Program-made: the position numbers and the translations under genes | Notes under the pieces: generated by a model | Databases searched by the model: none | Told to the model about the DNA's origin: nothing | What the model saw: only the letters and a program-made list of their open reading frames with translations | NCBI RefSeq assembly: GCF_036884655.1 | Contig: NC_088357.1 | Coordinates: forward strand, 9,864,501 to 9,928,500 | Source of the DNA: Musa acuminata AAA Group | Lineage: Eukaryota > Streptophyta > Magnoliopsida > Zingiberales > Musaceae | Direction: 5' to 3' | Length of the DNA: 64,000 nucleotides | Shown: one piece after another, positions 47,851 to 59,351 of the stretch | How the letters are laid out: each line of letters opens with the position of its first letter | Numbering within the stretch: the stretch's first letter is position 1

Positions 47851-50800
47851 AAAAATATAAATATATTATCGAATACAATCGAAATTTATTCTTCTTTGGG
47901 GTTTAGTTTGATTGGTCTTCTAAATATTCTATATTGTGTTTTAGCTATTTTTTGATCTTTGTGTGTTCTCCTTTTTCTTCAATGATTTTTTATTCCATCA
48001 TTTTTTGTGATGCATTGATCACATTAAGAAATATTATTTGAAGTGCGAACTTCTTAAGCCAAAGAATGCATAATGCTAATTATACGTGAAAAAAAAAGAG
48101 TTTCCTTCTAAGCTGTCTCTCCACACTACGGAATCAACTTAATTAATTTGATAAATTTTTACCTTAAGATATTGAATTGCTGTGAATTTAAGTTCAATTA
48201 AAGTCTTGGCTCCTCAAAATCGAGATAAAATTTTCGGCATGAGTTTTCGTTACGTCCATACAAATTACTCATCGTGACATTTTTTTTAACAAAATTCTAA
48301 CGTAGTATGACAACTAATTATAAAAAAAAAAAAAGGTTAGATTCGATGATGTCTTAGAATTTGTCATAATTTTTTAATTTTTTATATTCATTAATCAAAG
48401 TCACTTCATTCAGGTTTAATATTTGGCTTGATTGTTGTATAGTATATAATATCTATATATCTTGATTCCATAAAAATAGTCGATTGTCTTTTTTTTCTTA
48501 TTTTTTGGACCACACAAGATTATAAATCTTCATATAATAATGATAACATTTTTTATGAATAAGAATTTGAATTGACTTATAATAATACATGTACTTGAAT
48601 TCAAATATTTTGGATCAATAATTCGAATTCAATAGGATGATGAATCTATCTTATTAGATTGAAGGGCGATAAATGATATGCCAGCTAACTTCATTATAAG
48701 TCAATTACTAGCTTGAGTTAGCAGACACTTCCCAAAATGAACTATTAGTGGACTAGTTTTTCTGTGTGTGATACTAGGATTTATTTTGGAGCTATGTTAG
48801 GCTCTTCAAAAAAATGTCAAACCATTAAATGAGAAAGATTATCATATCTTATATATGATCTTTCGAGATCAATCCTTAATATGTAAATGTCTCAAAGTAG
48901 GTTTTTTATTAGTCCATAACTCAAAAAGGAGTCGATCGAACTATCTGATTAAAAATCTTATTTGAGATATATATGATTATCCTCGGAACAAAAGTACGAT
49001 TTTATTTTTCAATAATCTTGTAGTGACGCGTTTGATAAGATATATTAAGTATAAATGCATTACTTAATAATCTAGTTAGAGAACCAAAATTATGATCAAA
49101 TTCATCATATCTATTATAAAATTTATTATCCTTATTGAATTTGATAATTTAACCTGTATATCTAACTATGTCTCAATGTATCATGTATACCTTAAGATGC
49201 CAACGATCGAGACCTTACATGAATTAAATATTTTCTACACATTATTGATAAAATATTTCTCTACACATTGCATGAGATGTCAATAATCTAATGTACCGTA
49301 AGACCTTACTTACATGAGATGTCAATAGTCATTTGATTTTTGAGTTCAAATAATTTTTGCATATTATTGATAATATAAGTTGATTATCAGAATCAATCCA
49401 TCAATTATCAAAATGGAATTTCCATAATGTTTGAAATGTCAATTTATATTTCTTTTCTTTTCAAACCAAACTTTATAATTATTTTTATATTTTTACCATA
49501 GAGATAACAATTTTCTTTTATGAGTTTGTATAATATTTATAAATCAAGTGATTTCTTTGATAAAATATGATTTAACTTTTTGTTATTAATAAACACATAT
49601 ATTATTCAGTTCATTTAAATTTTACTTATTCTTTATTTGTAAGATAGTGAATCTTAAATGAGCTAAACAAACAATGAAAATAGAATTAAGAATAAATTAC
49701 ATATGCAAGATTAATTCATATTCATGCCCAATATCTTTAAGTTTTATAACTTTATCCATCATAAAAAGAATATATCATAAAATTCCTCGATTAGTAATAA
49801 TGTAGTCAATTCTATTATTAAAGTGTTAGTTAATGACTTATCAACTATTTTAAATCAATATTTAGATATTCCAATATACTACTTATATATTATAATAAAA
49901 TTTAAATATTATTAATAATTATCATAAAAATTAAGCCTATTATATTGTTTAATCATTTGTTTTAATTATTCATCTCACTAAACTTTTAGTAGTTAAGTCT
50001 GTAATTTTTTTAACAAATAATATTAATATGTAACTCTCAATATAGATTATATATGCTTAAATTATATATAATAATTTAATAAAAAACATATAAAGATACT
50101 AAAAGCATAAGAATGTAATGAAAAAAAATACCACTATAACAAAATAATATATTATTATTATTTTGAAATTCTTAGTAAATGTTAAATTATTAACATCATC
50201 TCTATTTCATATTTGGATGAAATATTAATAAATCTAGTGTTCACACAAAATTTTACCATTACGGAAGACTAATACCATCTTAATGGAATAATATTATTAC
50301 ATTTAGGTATATAACCCTAAACTATAATGATATCTAAAATAGTATTATCTTATTCCATCATATAATTATTGAAAGTCGATCCTTCGAATTATCTAAATCT
50401 CTAAATTATTAATGACATTATGAATATTATTTTTTAATATCATTTAAGATTAATCTTTAATATAATTATATAAATTTATTAGTCCAAACTACTTTAATGG
50501 CTACATAATTGATACAATGATATAAAATATATTTTAAATATTTTATAAGTAAAAAATATTTATTATAATTTATATCCTATAAGTCTATCCTCCGAAGAAA
50601 CTTTGGTGATAAAACTTAATGATATAAGTTACAAATAATATTTACTATTTTAAAAATCTAATTATGTAGAAATTATTTAAAAAATAATCAAAATATTTAT
50701 TGAACATGCACTTTAATCTATCTGACAAAACTCATATGATAATAATAATCATGATAAAATAAAAGTCATGTTCATAATTTCAGAATACATGCATCTGAAT

Positions 50801-51959
50801 AACTATACAAATATCCATAAATAATGATTAAAATTTAAGAATAATAAGTAATAAAAATTTTACTTATATATTATATGAGAAAATTATAAAAGAAACCATT
50901 TTTCTAAGACTTTTATAAAGGACCAAATGAACTAATCAATCCTATTTAATATTATATCTCAAAATTGAGTTAAAATAAATTAGGTAGTATAGAGTTGAAC
51001 TACCTAAATTGGATCCAACAATCAGCCTAGTAAATCGGTCAAATTAATTAACTAATTAGAGTTTACCAAGTTAAAATTAGCCATGACCAATCAAAAATTT
51101 AATTTGGAATCAAAACCTAGTAGAACTAAAAGTAGAAATTGAGCTTCTAATAAAAAAAAGTTGATTTGGGCAAGAATTAAGGTCAAAATTAGTTCAAAAA
51201 TCAATTTGGGATAGATTGGTCAATTTTGATTTTGACCAATCTATCCCAAATACTGTACGATTCTAATCCCTAAGTTGACTTAGTTTTTATCCCTAATTGT
51301 TCTTACGTCGAGATTAGAGTGTGACTTGTTTGGTCAAATAATCTGGATATTATTAACACCATAAACAATTAATCTCAGATCCGATTCCACTATCACATGA
51401 ACTTACACAAGTGCATGGTAGATGCTATATTTCATGCTTAATTAAACACAACATGACAGGCTTTTCCCAAATGGTTGTCTTCTTCACTTCTTTTATCTCT
51501 CCATCTGTGAAAGTGCAATGCGCTTTTTTGTCTTAGTTGTTGATTACCCAAATCTTCGATTCCTTAAATATAGTTTGCTATATCAATACAACCAAAATTA
51601 TATATTAATAAATATAATTAAATTAATAATCTTATAGTCGTTATTATGAATCCTCGATTCCAAATGGTAGTTAAGCGTCAATTTAATATCACCAGCCATA
51701 CAGCATCAAATAAATATTTTGAGTGTGATTGGATCCATTAATGATAATAGATATGAGGATATGATTTGTAAATATATGAAGCAAAACCAATGTCTAATTC
51801 TATAGTTATTGAGTTGGTTTACCATAAAAATGGGTATAAATGAGAAACTTTATATATAACTCAGTTATGCTTGTTAGGTATATCTATCTTAACCTTATTT
51901 ATAAGGTCAAAAATAATTAATAATTTTTATAAACTATAGGATATATATCAAATCAAGGG
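47851..51959. other. AT-rich non-coding interval between the inverted repeats
   Basis: About 4.1 kb of strongly AT-rich DNA with no frame longer than 64 codons and no protein resemblance. A 20-bp perfect hairpin is at 51204-51251. The stretch is probably old transposon debris. Confidence 0.55.
51204..51251. repeat. perfect 20-bp inverted repeat (hairpin) with 8-nt loop
   Basis: ATTTGGGATAGATTGGTCAA at 51204-51223 is exactly complementary to 51232-51251, with an 8-base loop. No terminator or gene is nearby. Confidence 0.9.
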
Positions 51960-52204
51960 ATGTTAAGGTTGCATTTGAGAATGCATTTGTATCGTAGCCG
52001 GAGAAAAGAGTTTGAGTGGTAAGTAATTGATGAAAATTATATTATAAATATATATTGACGTAAGTGTTGAATGATAAAAACATATTTCAATACTTCATTG
52101 AATATTACGTGATAAATTTACCCTCTAAAATTTTTATTGTTTATTCAAAAGTGAATGCATATTTTTATTTTAAATTAATAAAAATAAATAAATAAAATCT
52201 TATG

Positions 52205-53400
52205 TTAAGGTTTATTTTAGTTCTTGTGATTTTAGTCATTGGCCACTTAGGTCCTTATGGTTTACTCATATCTAAAATAATATCTATATTTTAAAAAACA
52301 TAGCATATAAGTCCCTTTCATCAAGTTTCAATTAACAAATGTTATAGTCTGATTTGCTTATATAATATGTTAAATTTAAAAAAGATTAAGGTCTATTTTA
52401 GCCCTATGATTTTGGTCATGCATCACTTAAGCTCTTATGATTTATTTATGTCTAAAATACTCATTATATTTTTAAAAACGTAATATATAAGTCCCTCCAA
52501 TCAAGTTAGAGTTAATAGAGTATGCTTACGTAGTATGCTAACTCACAATAAATCATTAATATAATAACACATATAATTTAAGATTAAAAAAATTGATATC
52601 ACCATCAATGACGGGAGGAGGCATCACTACGGAAGCGACCACCAATAGTAGCACTAAGCTGTTGCTACATAGTAGGACGTTGTACCCCCATGGTAATGAC
52701 GAGCTCAAGAGCTTCTAGTCCTACATTAGATGAATGTGCGTCGATTAGTCCGACACTATGCACGTAGTGATCTCTTGGTCCCTCTTCCTACTCCTAGGCA
52801 TCTTTGTCTCGATCGCCTCCCACTTTGTCCTCTCCTGTGCTTCCACGCCTACAACGTGATGGTTTAGCTCTCCCTCACCTCCGCCTCCAACCTCTTTTAC
52901 CTCTGCATCTCCGTCTTCATCCGTCGATATGGTCTTCGTTGCTTCCTCTTCCTTGACAAGATAGACCTTAATCATTTTTTAAACTTAAATTATATATATT
53001 ATTATATTATTAATTTATTATGAGTCAACATAGCAGACTTTAATATTTATTAACTTAGACTTGATAGAGGGGTTTATATGCCATGTTTTTAAAAATATAA
53101 AGGTTATTTTAGACACGAATAAACCATAAAGACTTAAGTGGTCAATAGTTAAAACTATAAGGGACAAAATAGATCTTAATTCTTTTTTAAACTTAAATTA
53201 TACGTATTATTATAATTAATGATTTAACGTGAATCAACATACAATAGACTGTAACGTCTATTAATTCAAACTTAAAGTGAGGAGTTTATATGTTACATTT
53301 TTCAAAATGTATAGATTATTTTATACACGAGTAAATCAGAAGCGCATAAGTGGTTCATGATCAAAATCATATGCGCTAAAATGAACATTAACCCTAAAAA
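52205..53400. mobile_element. nested 1.2-kb foldback (MULE-like) element with doubled inverted arms
   Basis: Each arm consists of two diverged units of about 180-210 bp in tandem: 52208-52385 and 52386-52593 on the left, and their inverted counterparts at about 52965-53180 and 53181-53395 on the right. Each unit runs through TATTTTAG, a TGGCCACTTAGGTCCTTATG-type block and CATATAAGTCCCT. The ends are GTTAAGGTTTATTTTAG and, inverted, GTTAATGTTCATTTTAG. The core (about 52600-52975) is markedly GC-richer than the arms. Long inverted arms around a foreign GC-rich core recall Pack-MULEs, but no 9-bp target duplication was found and no transposase is present. Confidence 0.7.
52600..52975. other. GC-rich core of the foldback element, possible captured gene fragment
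   Basis: Coding-like composition, flanked on both sides by AT-rich arms. A 76-codon frame on the minus strand (52975-52745) is acidic, then Arg-rich; plus-strand frames give hydrophobic stretches broken by stops. I do not recognise a parent gene on either strand. Confidence 0.45.
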
Positions 53401-53746
53401 AATTATATGGCCCCAATATATAATAAATAAAATAAAAATAATTTTTAAAAATAAATGCATAAAATTTTATCTTATATAAAATATAAATTACATTGGTTTC
53501 TCACTAAATCTTATAATTTTAGATAAAATCATATGATAATTTTCAAATGTAAAAAATTATATTAATATTTTACAAGGATTATGTGCTAATACTATCCTAC
53601 CTTAGCATTTGAATATTTTCAAAGTAACATTCAGGTCAAATATGATTAAAATAAATAAATCAACATTGATTCACTTAAATGTGCATTGTGCCACATTTCC
53701 TTCCAAACGCACCTAAGTTCTTATGGAATAGCGATATAAAATCCCC

Positions 53747-53755
53747 TTTATATAG
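53747..53755 (+). promoter_or_regulatory. TATA box of the second GT61 copy
   Basis: TTTATATAG, 167 bp upstream of the copy 2 start codon and only about 35 bp from the end of the repeat that finishes at 53713. Confidence 0.5.
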
Positions 53756-53921
53756 TAAGAAGATATTAAATCCCTTTTTACATAAGCTTAACACATACAA
53801 GTCTCTCATGCTCCATTGTATTAGTAGCCAAAAAAACCTTTGACCTTTTGACCATCACTGCACCGCTCCTCATGCCATATAAGTTAGCTGCTCTCTCCAC
53901 CTCTGCGTCTCCCCCTCCGCC

Positions 53922-55430
53922 ATGGTCCCCGTCAACACCAAGTCCTCCTCCACCCAGAGAACCTCCTCCTTCCCTGCTCACTCCACCAACCGCTACGTAT
54001 GCTTCCTCGCCATCACCTTCATCACCCTCCTCCTCCTCCTCCTCTTCCTCCTCCAGATCGAAACCCTCAAGTCCTCCCTTTCCTCCTCTTCCTTCTCCTG
54101 GCCTTTCTTCCAGTTGCACATGGACGAGTCCCCATGTCATGATGCCACGGCGGAGCTCAACCGCACTCGTTCCATACTCCGCGACTTGGTCACCTTCCTC
54201 CCACTCAAGGATGTAAGGGTCTCCGAGAATCCGAGATCAGGCCGCACTTGGTTCATGAGCTCCATGAATGATACATTCGAGGCCGACGACGACGCCCGGC
54301 ACCTTTACTTCCCGTCGCAGGCGTCAAACGGGCGGCTGCTATGCCTCTCGGCCCGCGACGTTTCCGATGGAGCCAAGAACTCGTATGCATTAGCATGGCG
54401 CGAGGCACTCCCACGCGACGCCACGCTCCTTCCCGGACTAACGTTCGTCTCCGACACCTACTACGATCACGGCAACCTGTGGCATGGGATCTCGGCCATC
54501 ACGCCATTCGTGTCGTGGTACCAGCGGAAGCAGTGCGCGGCTCCCGACCGCTGGGTGCTGTTCCACCGGGGCGAGCTCAGGACTCGAATGGGCGGATGGG
54601 TGCAGGCCGTGGCGGAGGCGGCGATCGGAGGTGAGGATCGAGGACTTCAAGGAGTACGGCGACAGACCGTCCTGTTTCGAGCAGGCGGCGGTGTTCAGAT
54701 ACGAGGGGGCGATGAAGAAGACGAGGAAGCGCCAGGTGTACGACATGATGCGGTGCAGGGCCAGATCTCGCTGCGGCGTCACGGCAGAAGCCGTGGGTTC
54801 CAAGGCCGCCGTTCGCATGACGCTACTGCTTCGACCGGGGTCGAGGTCGTTCAAGAATGAGTCGGCGGTGATCCGTATCTTCGAGAGGGAGTGCGAGAAG
54901 GTGGATGGGTGCACCGTCAAGGTCGCATGGAGCAACAAAATGACGTTCTGCGATCAGGTAATCAAACAGAGTTTTCCTTTCCTCCTTCCGATCTCCAAAT
55001 GCATCACAGAGTTGTGTGATCACCGATGCAGGTGAAGCTGATGAGCGAGACGGACGTCGTGGCTTCTCCCCACGGAGCGCAGCTGGCGAACTTGTTTCTG
55101 ATGGACAGGAACAGCAGCATCATGGAGTTCTACCCCAGGGGGTGGCGGGAACGCGCCGGAGCGGGGCAGTACGTCTTCCGTTGGATGGCCGACGGGGCCG
55201 GGATGCGGCACAAGGGATCGTGGTGGGATCCCCAAGGCGAGGAATGCGAGAGTACCGATAAGACCCCCTGCATCCCCTTGTACAAGAACAGACAGATTGG
55301 GCACGATGAGGTCTACTTCGCCGGCTGGGCCGCTAAAGTTCTGGCTGAGGCGAAGGAGCACAAGTTGAAGGAGGCATCCTACGGCGGCAGAAGCCCGGAG
55401 GTCGGATCGACTCCCTGTCCCTGTAGTTAA
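53922..55430 (+). pseudogene. GT61 tandem copy 2, frameshifted
   Basis: This is a paralogue of the gene at 45770 with the same two-exon layout: 53922-54957 and 55032-55430, and a 74-bp intron at the identical codon position. The membrane anchor, stem and GT61 motifs (FVSDTYYDHGNLWHG, DRWVLFHRGELR) are present. At about 54627-54630 two bases are missing relative to copy 1, just after residue 235. The frame then runs out at 54860 after about 312 residues. The remaining GT61 sequence (RIEDFKEYG to CPCS) continues uninterrupted in the next frame, so only this one lesion is visible. HRG in place of HWG is a further change in a conserved motif. This is a recent pseudogene, or a sequencing error in an active gene. 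Confidence 0.85.
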
Positions 55431-56174
55431 CCCAGGTTGTGTTAGGAGTTCCTCGATTCAACACCAACTGTAATCGAGAGAGACGGATAGGGTAAGGAAA
55501 TAATGGCAGTAACAGTGGGATGTTACTATATAGGGATTTTAGATTACTTTTGGGGAATTGGATTTCTTTCTTCTTCTTCTTCTTCTTCTTCTTCTTTTCT
55601 GCTCCTTTTTTTTTCCTCTTCTGCTTTCAGTCTTCAATTTCTGTGTTCGTTCTCGTGAAATGAATCCGATATATTTCCTTTTCCACATCCTTTTCCCTGT
55701 AAAAGAATGTATTTCCAATTATTATGGTTATTCCAAGCCAACTGAAATATCTGCAATACAATTGACTCTAACATAAGTCAAACCTGAGATATATATATCA
55801 TTGACTCTTTCGGGCTTAGATCCTTGTGTGTCTTCCACCTTTTGTTACCGACACAAGAATTGCTCGGATTCATGTGGCTTTGGGCCTAATCACCGTGTGA
55901 CAATTCATAGGCTGTGTTTAAATTGTCATTCACTAAAGCAATACATAGATATAAAGATTATTCCAAAATCCAATTGAAACAACAGCGTAGATCCATACGA
56001 GGGTAATCAAACACTTATACCACCCATTTTAATATGCAAAGTATAATCCAAGTCAACTGCCTCAGTAGATACAAGAGCTGGAAGATCAACAGACATGGAT
56101 AAACACAATTCCTATGAAGCTCAGCATTGTTGTCGGAAAGCATAAGAACGAAAACTAGGATCTCGAAGCCATCA
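55431..56174. other. spacer between convergent GT61 copy 2 and the GEM-like gene
   Basis: 3' UTRs of two converging genes; a (TTC)n tract lies at about 55568-55595. No gene seen. Confidence 0.55.
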
Positions 56175-59100
56175 TTATGATTGTGATTTGTTTATATCAT
56201 GCAAAACTTCCTGCAGATGCGTCACAGCGGTGTCGTAACTAAGAAATCCCATGAACCAAAACTCATGATTGTCAGCTGAGACGATCTGAATGTATTTTTC
56301 TGCAGAATTTGCACTGTTTATTGAAGGATTAGCTGCTCTCAGCTGATGCAAGGGTATAACAACCTGCCATGTAAGGAAATTACAGGAGTTTTAGAAATTT
56401 CCGACCACAGTAAACTTCAAAAGCAACACTAGGTCACCAGTTTAATGGGTGAACGGGTTAGACCACTGGATGCCAATCTAATCATTCAAAATTTTCATAT
56501 ACTCAATGTCAAACTAGTCCATCCAAAATTTCATCAGCTTCAGTAGAAGTAGCACAAATTAGAGATCTTATATGTCCTTTGCAAAGGAATCACTATGCAT
56601 ACAATTTACGCTAGATTTCTCCATTTTACAATATATCAGGTAAATGAACATTTAAGTGAATGAGCAACATACCAGCCTTCATTCCTAAGTATCATATATA
56701 CATTAAAATGGATAACCAAAGAACATATTGCAATAATGTGTTTAACCATTTATACATGAGCCAAACAAAGAGATTGGACCCGAGGAGACTTTATTGTATT
56801 GCATGTTAGTGAATGTTTATTACTTCAAACTTTAAGCTCCAACAAGTGGGTAAGTATTCTTCATATATGCATGCACCAACATATTAATTGAACAAGTATC
56901 CATGTAGTCATGCATTTGCACATTAGCTTGATAATTTCTTACACAATTAATGAAAAGATTATCGTACATTCTGGTGAATGAATTGCATACCTTATAATAG
57001 CTCCACTCAGTTCGATCTCCAACTTTATAAGGAAGAGGGTTATCACCACAAAATGCAAGTTTTGCAGAAGAGAGGTACAGAATTCCCATAATAGGACCAG
57101 CTGATGTTGACAGATAGCAGGCATAAGAGTTTCTCAGTTGCTCATCAGGAAATGAATCAAAAGTTTGCCGAAAAATCTTCTCATAACCACCTTCTGCTAT
57201 AACTTTGGTACCTTGAGCAATTCTACCCATAGCGGCATCGGTAAAGCTAGGGCTTGTTTTCACTGAATAGTGAAAGAATATGACTAATTGCTAATAAGAA
57301 ATAGATATAAATTCAATCACATTATAGAAGATTAATCCCTTAAAGAAAGAATGTGTCTGCAAACGATGAACCCTACAATTCGATAAAGGGGGCACTTGAT
57401 GAACAAAATAGTAGTTAGTCAATACAAGATTGAACATGTTATAGTAGTATAGTTCCTTCTCCACCTTATTAATATGACCACCACAAACCATATGTTAGTC
57501 ACATGTGACCCTGTGACCAAATTATTAAGTTATTTTTCAGTAGTTTGTGAGTTTGTGTAAACTTTTACTGTATCACTATATACATATTTTATATATATAT
57601 ATATATATATATTATAATATGTATATAGTGATACAGTAAACATTTACACAAACTCACAAACTACTGAAATAACTTAATAATTTAAAACAGTTGAGAAGAA
57701 TCAAATTGAGAAATATTTCTTATGAGCTAATGACCAGAAACTGAATTCCTTAACTAGCACAATCTGTAATGGGAACTCTAACTAGCTAAAGCACTTACCT
57801 CAAACAGGAAAAAAAAATTGCAGCCCTTCTTGTTTTTTATTCTTCCAATACACATCCAAATTCATAGGATTATCATTTCAGTATGCATGGACATATCAGA
57901 GCTTCCTTTTAGTTGTTTCATGGAAAATAAAAATATGCCATTAATGAGATTAGTAACTAATGGATGGTACATATTACATAATATCGAGGCCCACAAAAAG
58001 TGATTGTTTTACCACATCAAGATCTTGCACAATTCATCATTTCATTCCTACACAAGTCCCTTCTCAGACTCTTAACCATCTAACCATGGAGGTCAATGCC
58101 CTTTCATGAAGCCACTACCACACACTTATGGCTATTGTCAGGCAACAAGAAGGTTAACAATGACCTTGTCAAAGTTGAACCTCTCACCAACTATCTTAAT
58201 TTGCCCTTAACATGGAGTTCAATCAATAATTTCCTGAGAAGACACCATAACTGAATTTATTGCCAAGCACATGAATTTTGTATATAGGTGACAGGAAAAC
58301 TAGCAGCCTAATTGTCCAACAATCTGAGACTGTTTATATGCATTGCGGTTGACATAGTGGAAACAGACTGCAATATTTGTAGGAAGATAATTTTCATTGA
58401 AAATTCCATCATCACATTTTATTCAGGGTTTGACATTAAAACGTTTCGTAGATAAGTCCTTTTCCCGAACTAGAGGCAAAAACTTATCGAACTCCATCAC
58501 TGAAATCATGACTCTTCAAGTAAACAAAGAATCTAAGTTCCATCAATCACTATTTCTCTAATCTTCATTAAACTCTATCAAAAGTTCCATCTTCAGTTTT
58601 CTTATAATACTTCTTATCTAGTTTATGCTCTCGTTGAGAGAAAATAGGCAGAAGTACCAAGAAAGCTTAATGCACGTGTACGGGTTAATGCAAATCCCTG
58701 AAGCTCCAAGAGCAAACATCAACAAAATCCATTCCATGGTCTCCAACATTTCCTAAATGTTCTTACTAAGATCAACCGATCGAGTAACAGTCTCTAACTT
58801 CAGGACACAAAAATCTACACTGGGAAATATCATCTAAAAACAAAATTTTTAAGCGAGAATTCCTCTAAAGATGGTACTACTTACAGTGTTGCCATGTGTT
58901 TCTTGACAGATCCTCGGCCTTCTTTGCCGTCTCCCTGACTTTCTTCCCCCAACTGCTAAGCACGTTTTTGACCGTTTCCAACGCATCTAATCACCACGAA
59001 CTCCGAAATCAATCGAAATTGCGATTGCTTTCAGATTCAACAGAGGGAAAGTAAGGCGAGAATGAGAAGAAAGACAGTACTTTGGTTGTCGGTAACCGTC

Positions 59101-59351
59101 GGTGAGGAAGCGATGTAGAGGTGGTGAACGGTCGGCACCGGGGAGGCGCCGCCATGGCCGTATCCGGCTGCGGAGGAAGGGGCCTCCCTCGTCAGATCGC
59201 TGCTCCAAGTGACGGACTTTTCCACCACCGGCGGAGGATCGGACGGCAGAGATCGGACGGAGTCGGACGGAGACGGAGGAGGACCGATGTCGGGCGATCT
59301 TCCACCACCGTCGGATCGAGGCTTGGCGGCATCATCAACGGCCGGATCCAT
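56175..59351 (-). CDS. GEM-like protein with GRAM domain, 277 aa
   Basis: Plant GEM-like/FIP1 proteins bind phosphoinositides through the GRAM domain and act in cell-fate and hormone responses. Four exons: 59351-59081, 58986-58885, 57262-56991 and 56363-56175, all GT-AG with consistent phases. Residues 1-90 are Pro/Ser/Asp-rich and disordered. About 91-124 is the conserved helix [16 protein letters not shown] followed by [15 protein letters not shown]. The GRAM domain (about 140-270) runs from [19 protein letters not shown] through [14 protein letters not shown] and [13 protein letters not shown] to [19 protein letters not shown], the usual GEM signature. The true start is the ATG at 59351; a GTG three codons upstream is not a start. 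Intron 2 (1.6 kb) carries a 165-bp hairpin. Confidence 0.92.
57519..57683. repeat. 165-bp near-perfect hairpin (MITE-like) in intron 2 of the GEM-like gene
   Basis: The arms AAATTATTAAGTTATTT... and their inverse are about 70 bp each. They differ by one 2-base indel and about two mismatches and are joined by an AT-rich loop. No clear target duplication. High arm identity suggests a young insertion. Confidence 0.85.

Larger units (their letters stand above)
51960..53713 (+). repeat. right copy of the 0.5-kb repeat, interrupted by a nested foldback element
   Basis: The parts at about 51960-52204 and 53401-53713 align in order with the reverse complement of 47335-47850. The right end reads CCAAACGCACC (about 53704-53713), and the left starts GGTTGCATTTGAG, suggesting weak terminal inverted repeats of the unit itself. 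Confidence 0.7.

Noticed and set aside
52745..52975. 76-codon acidic minus-strand frame as a real gene
   Set aside because: It sits inside the core of a foldback element, ends at the arm boundary and matches no family I know; treated as possible captured fragment only.
54604..54660. GAGGTGAGG in GT61 copy 2 as an alternative splice donor rather than a frameshift
   Set aside because: Downstream sequence keeps full similarity to copy 1 in the next frame without a gap, and no acceptor is needed there; a 2-base loss explains it fully.
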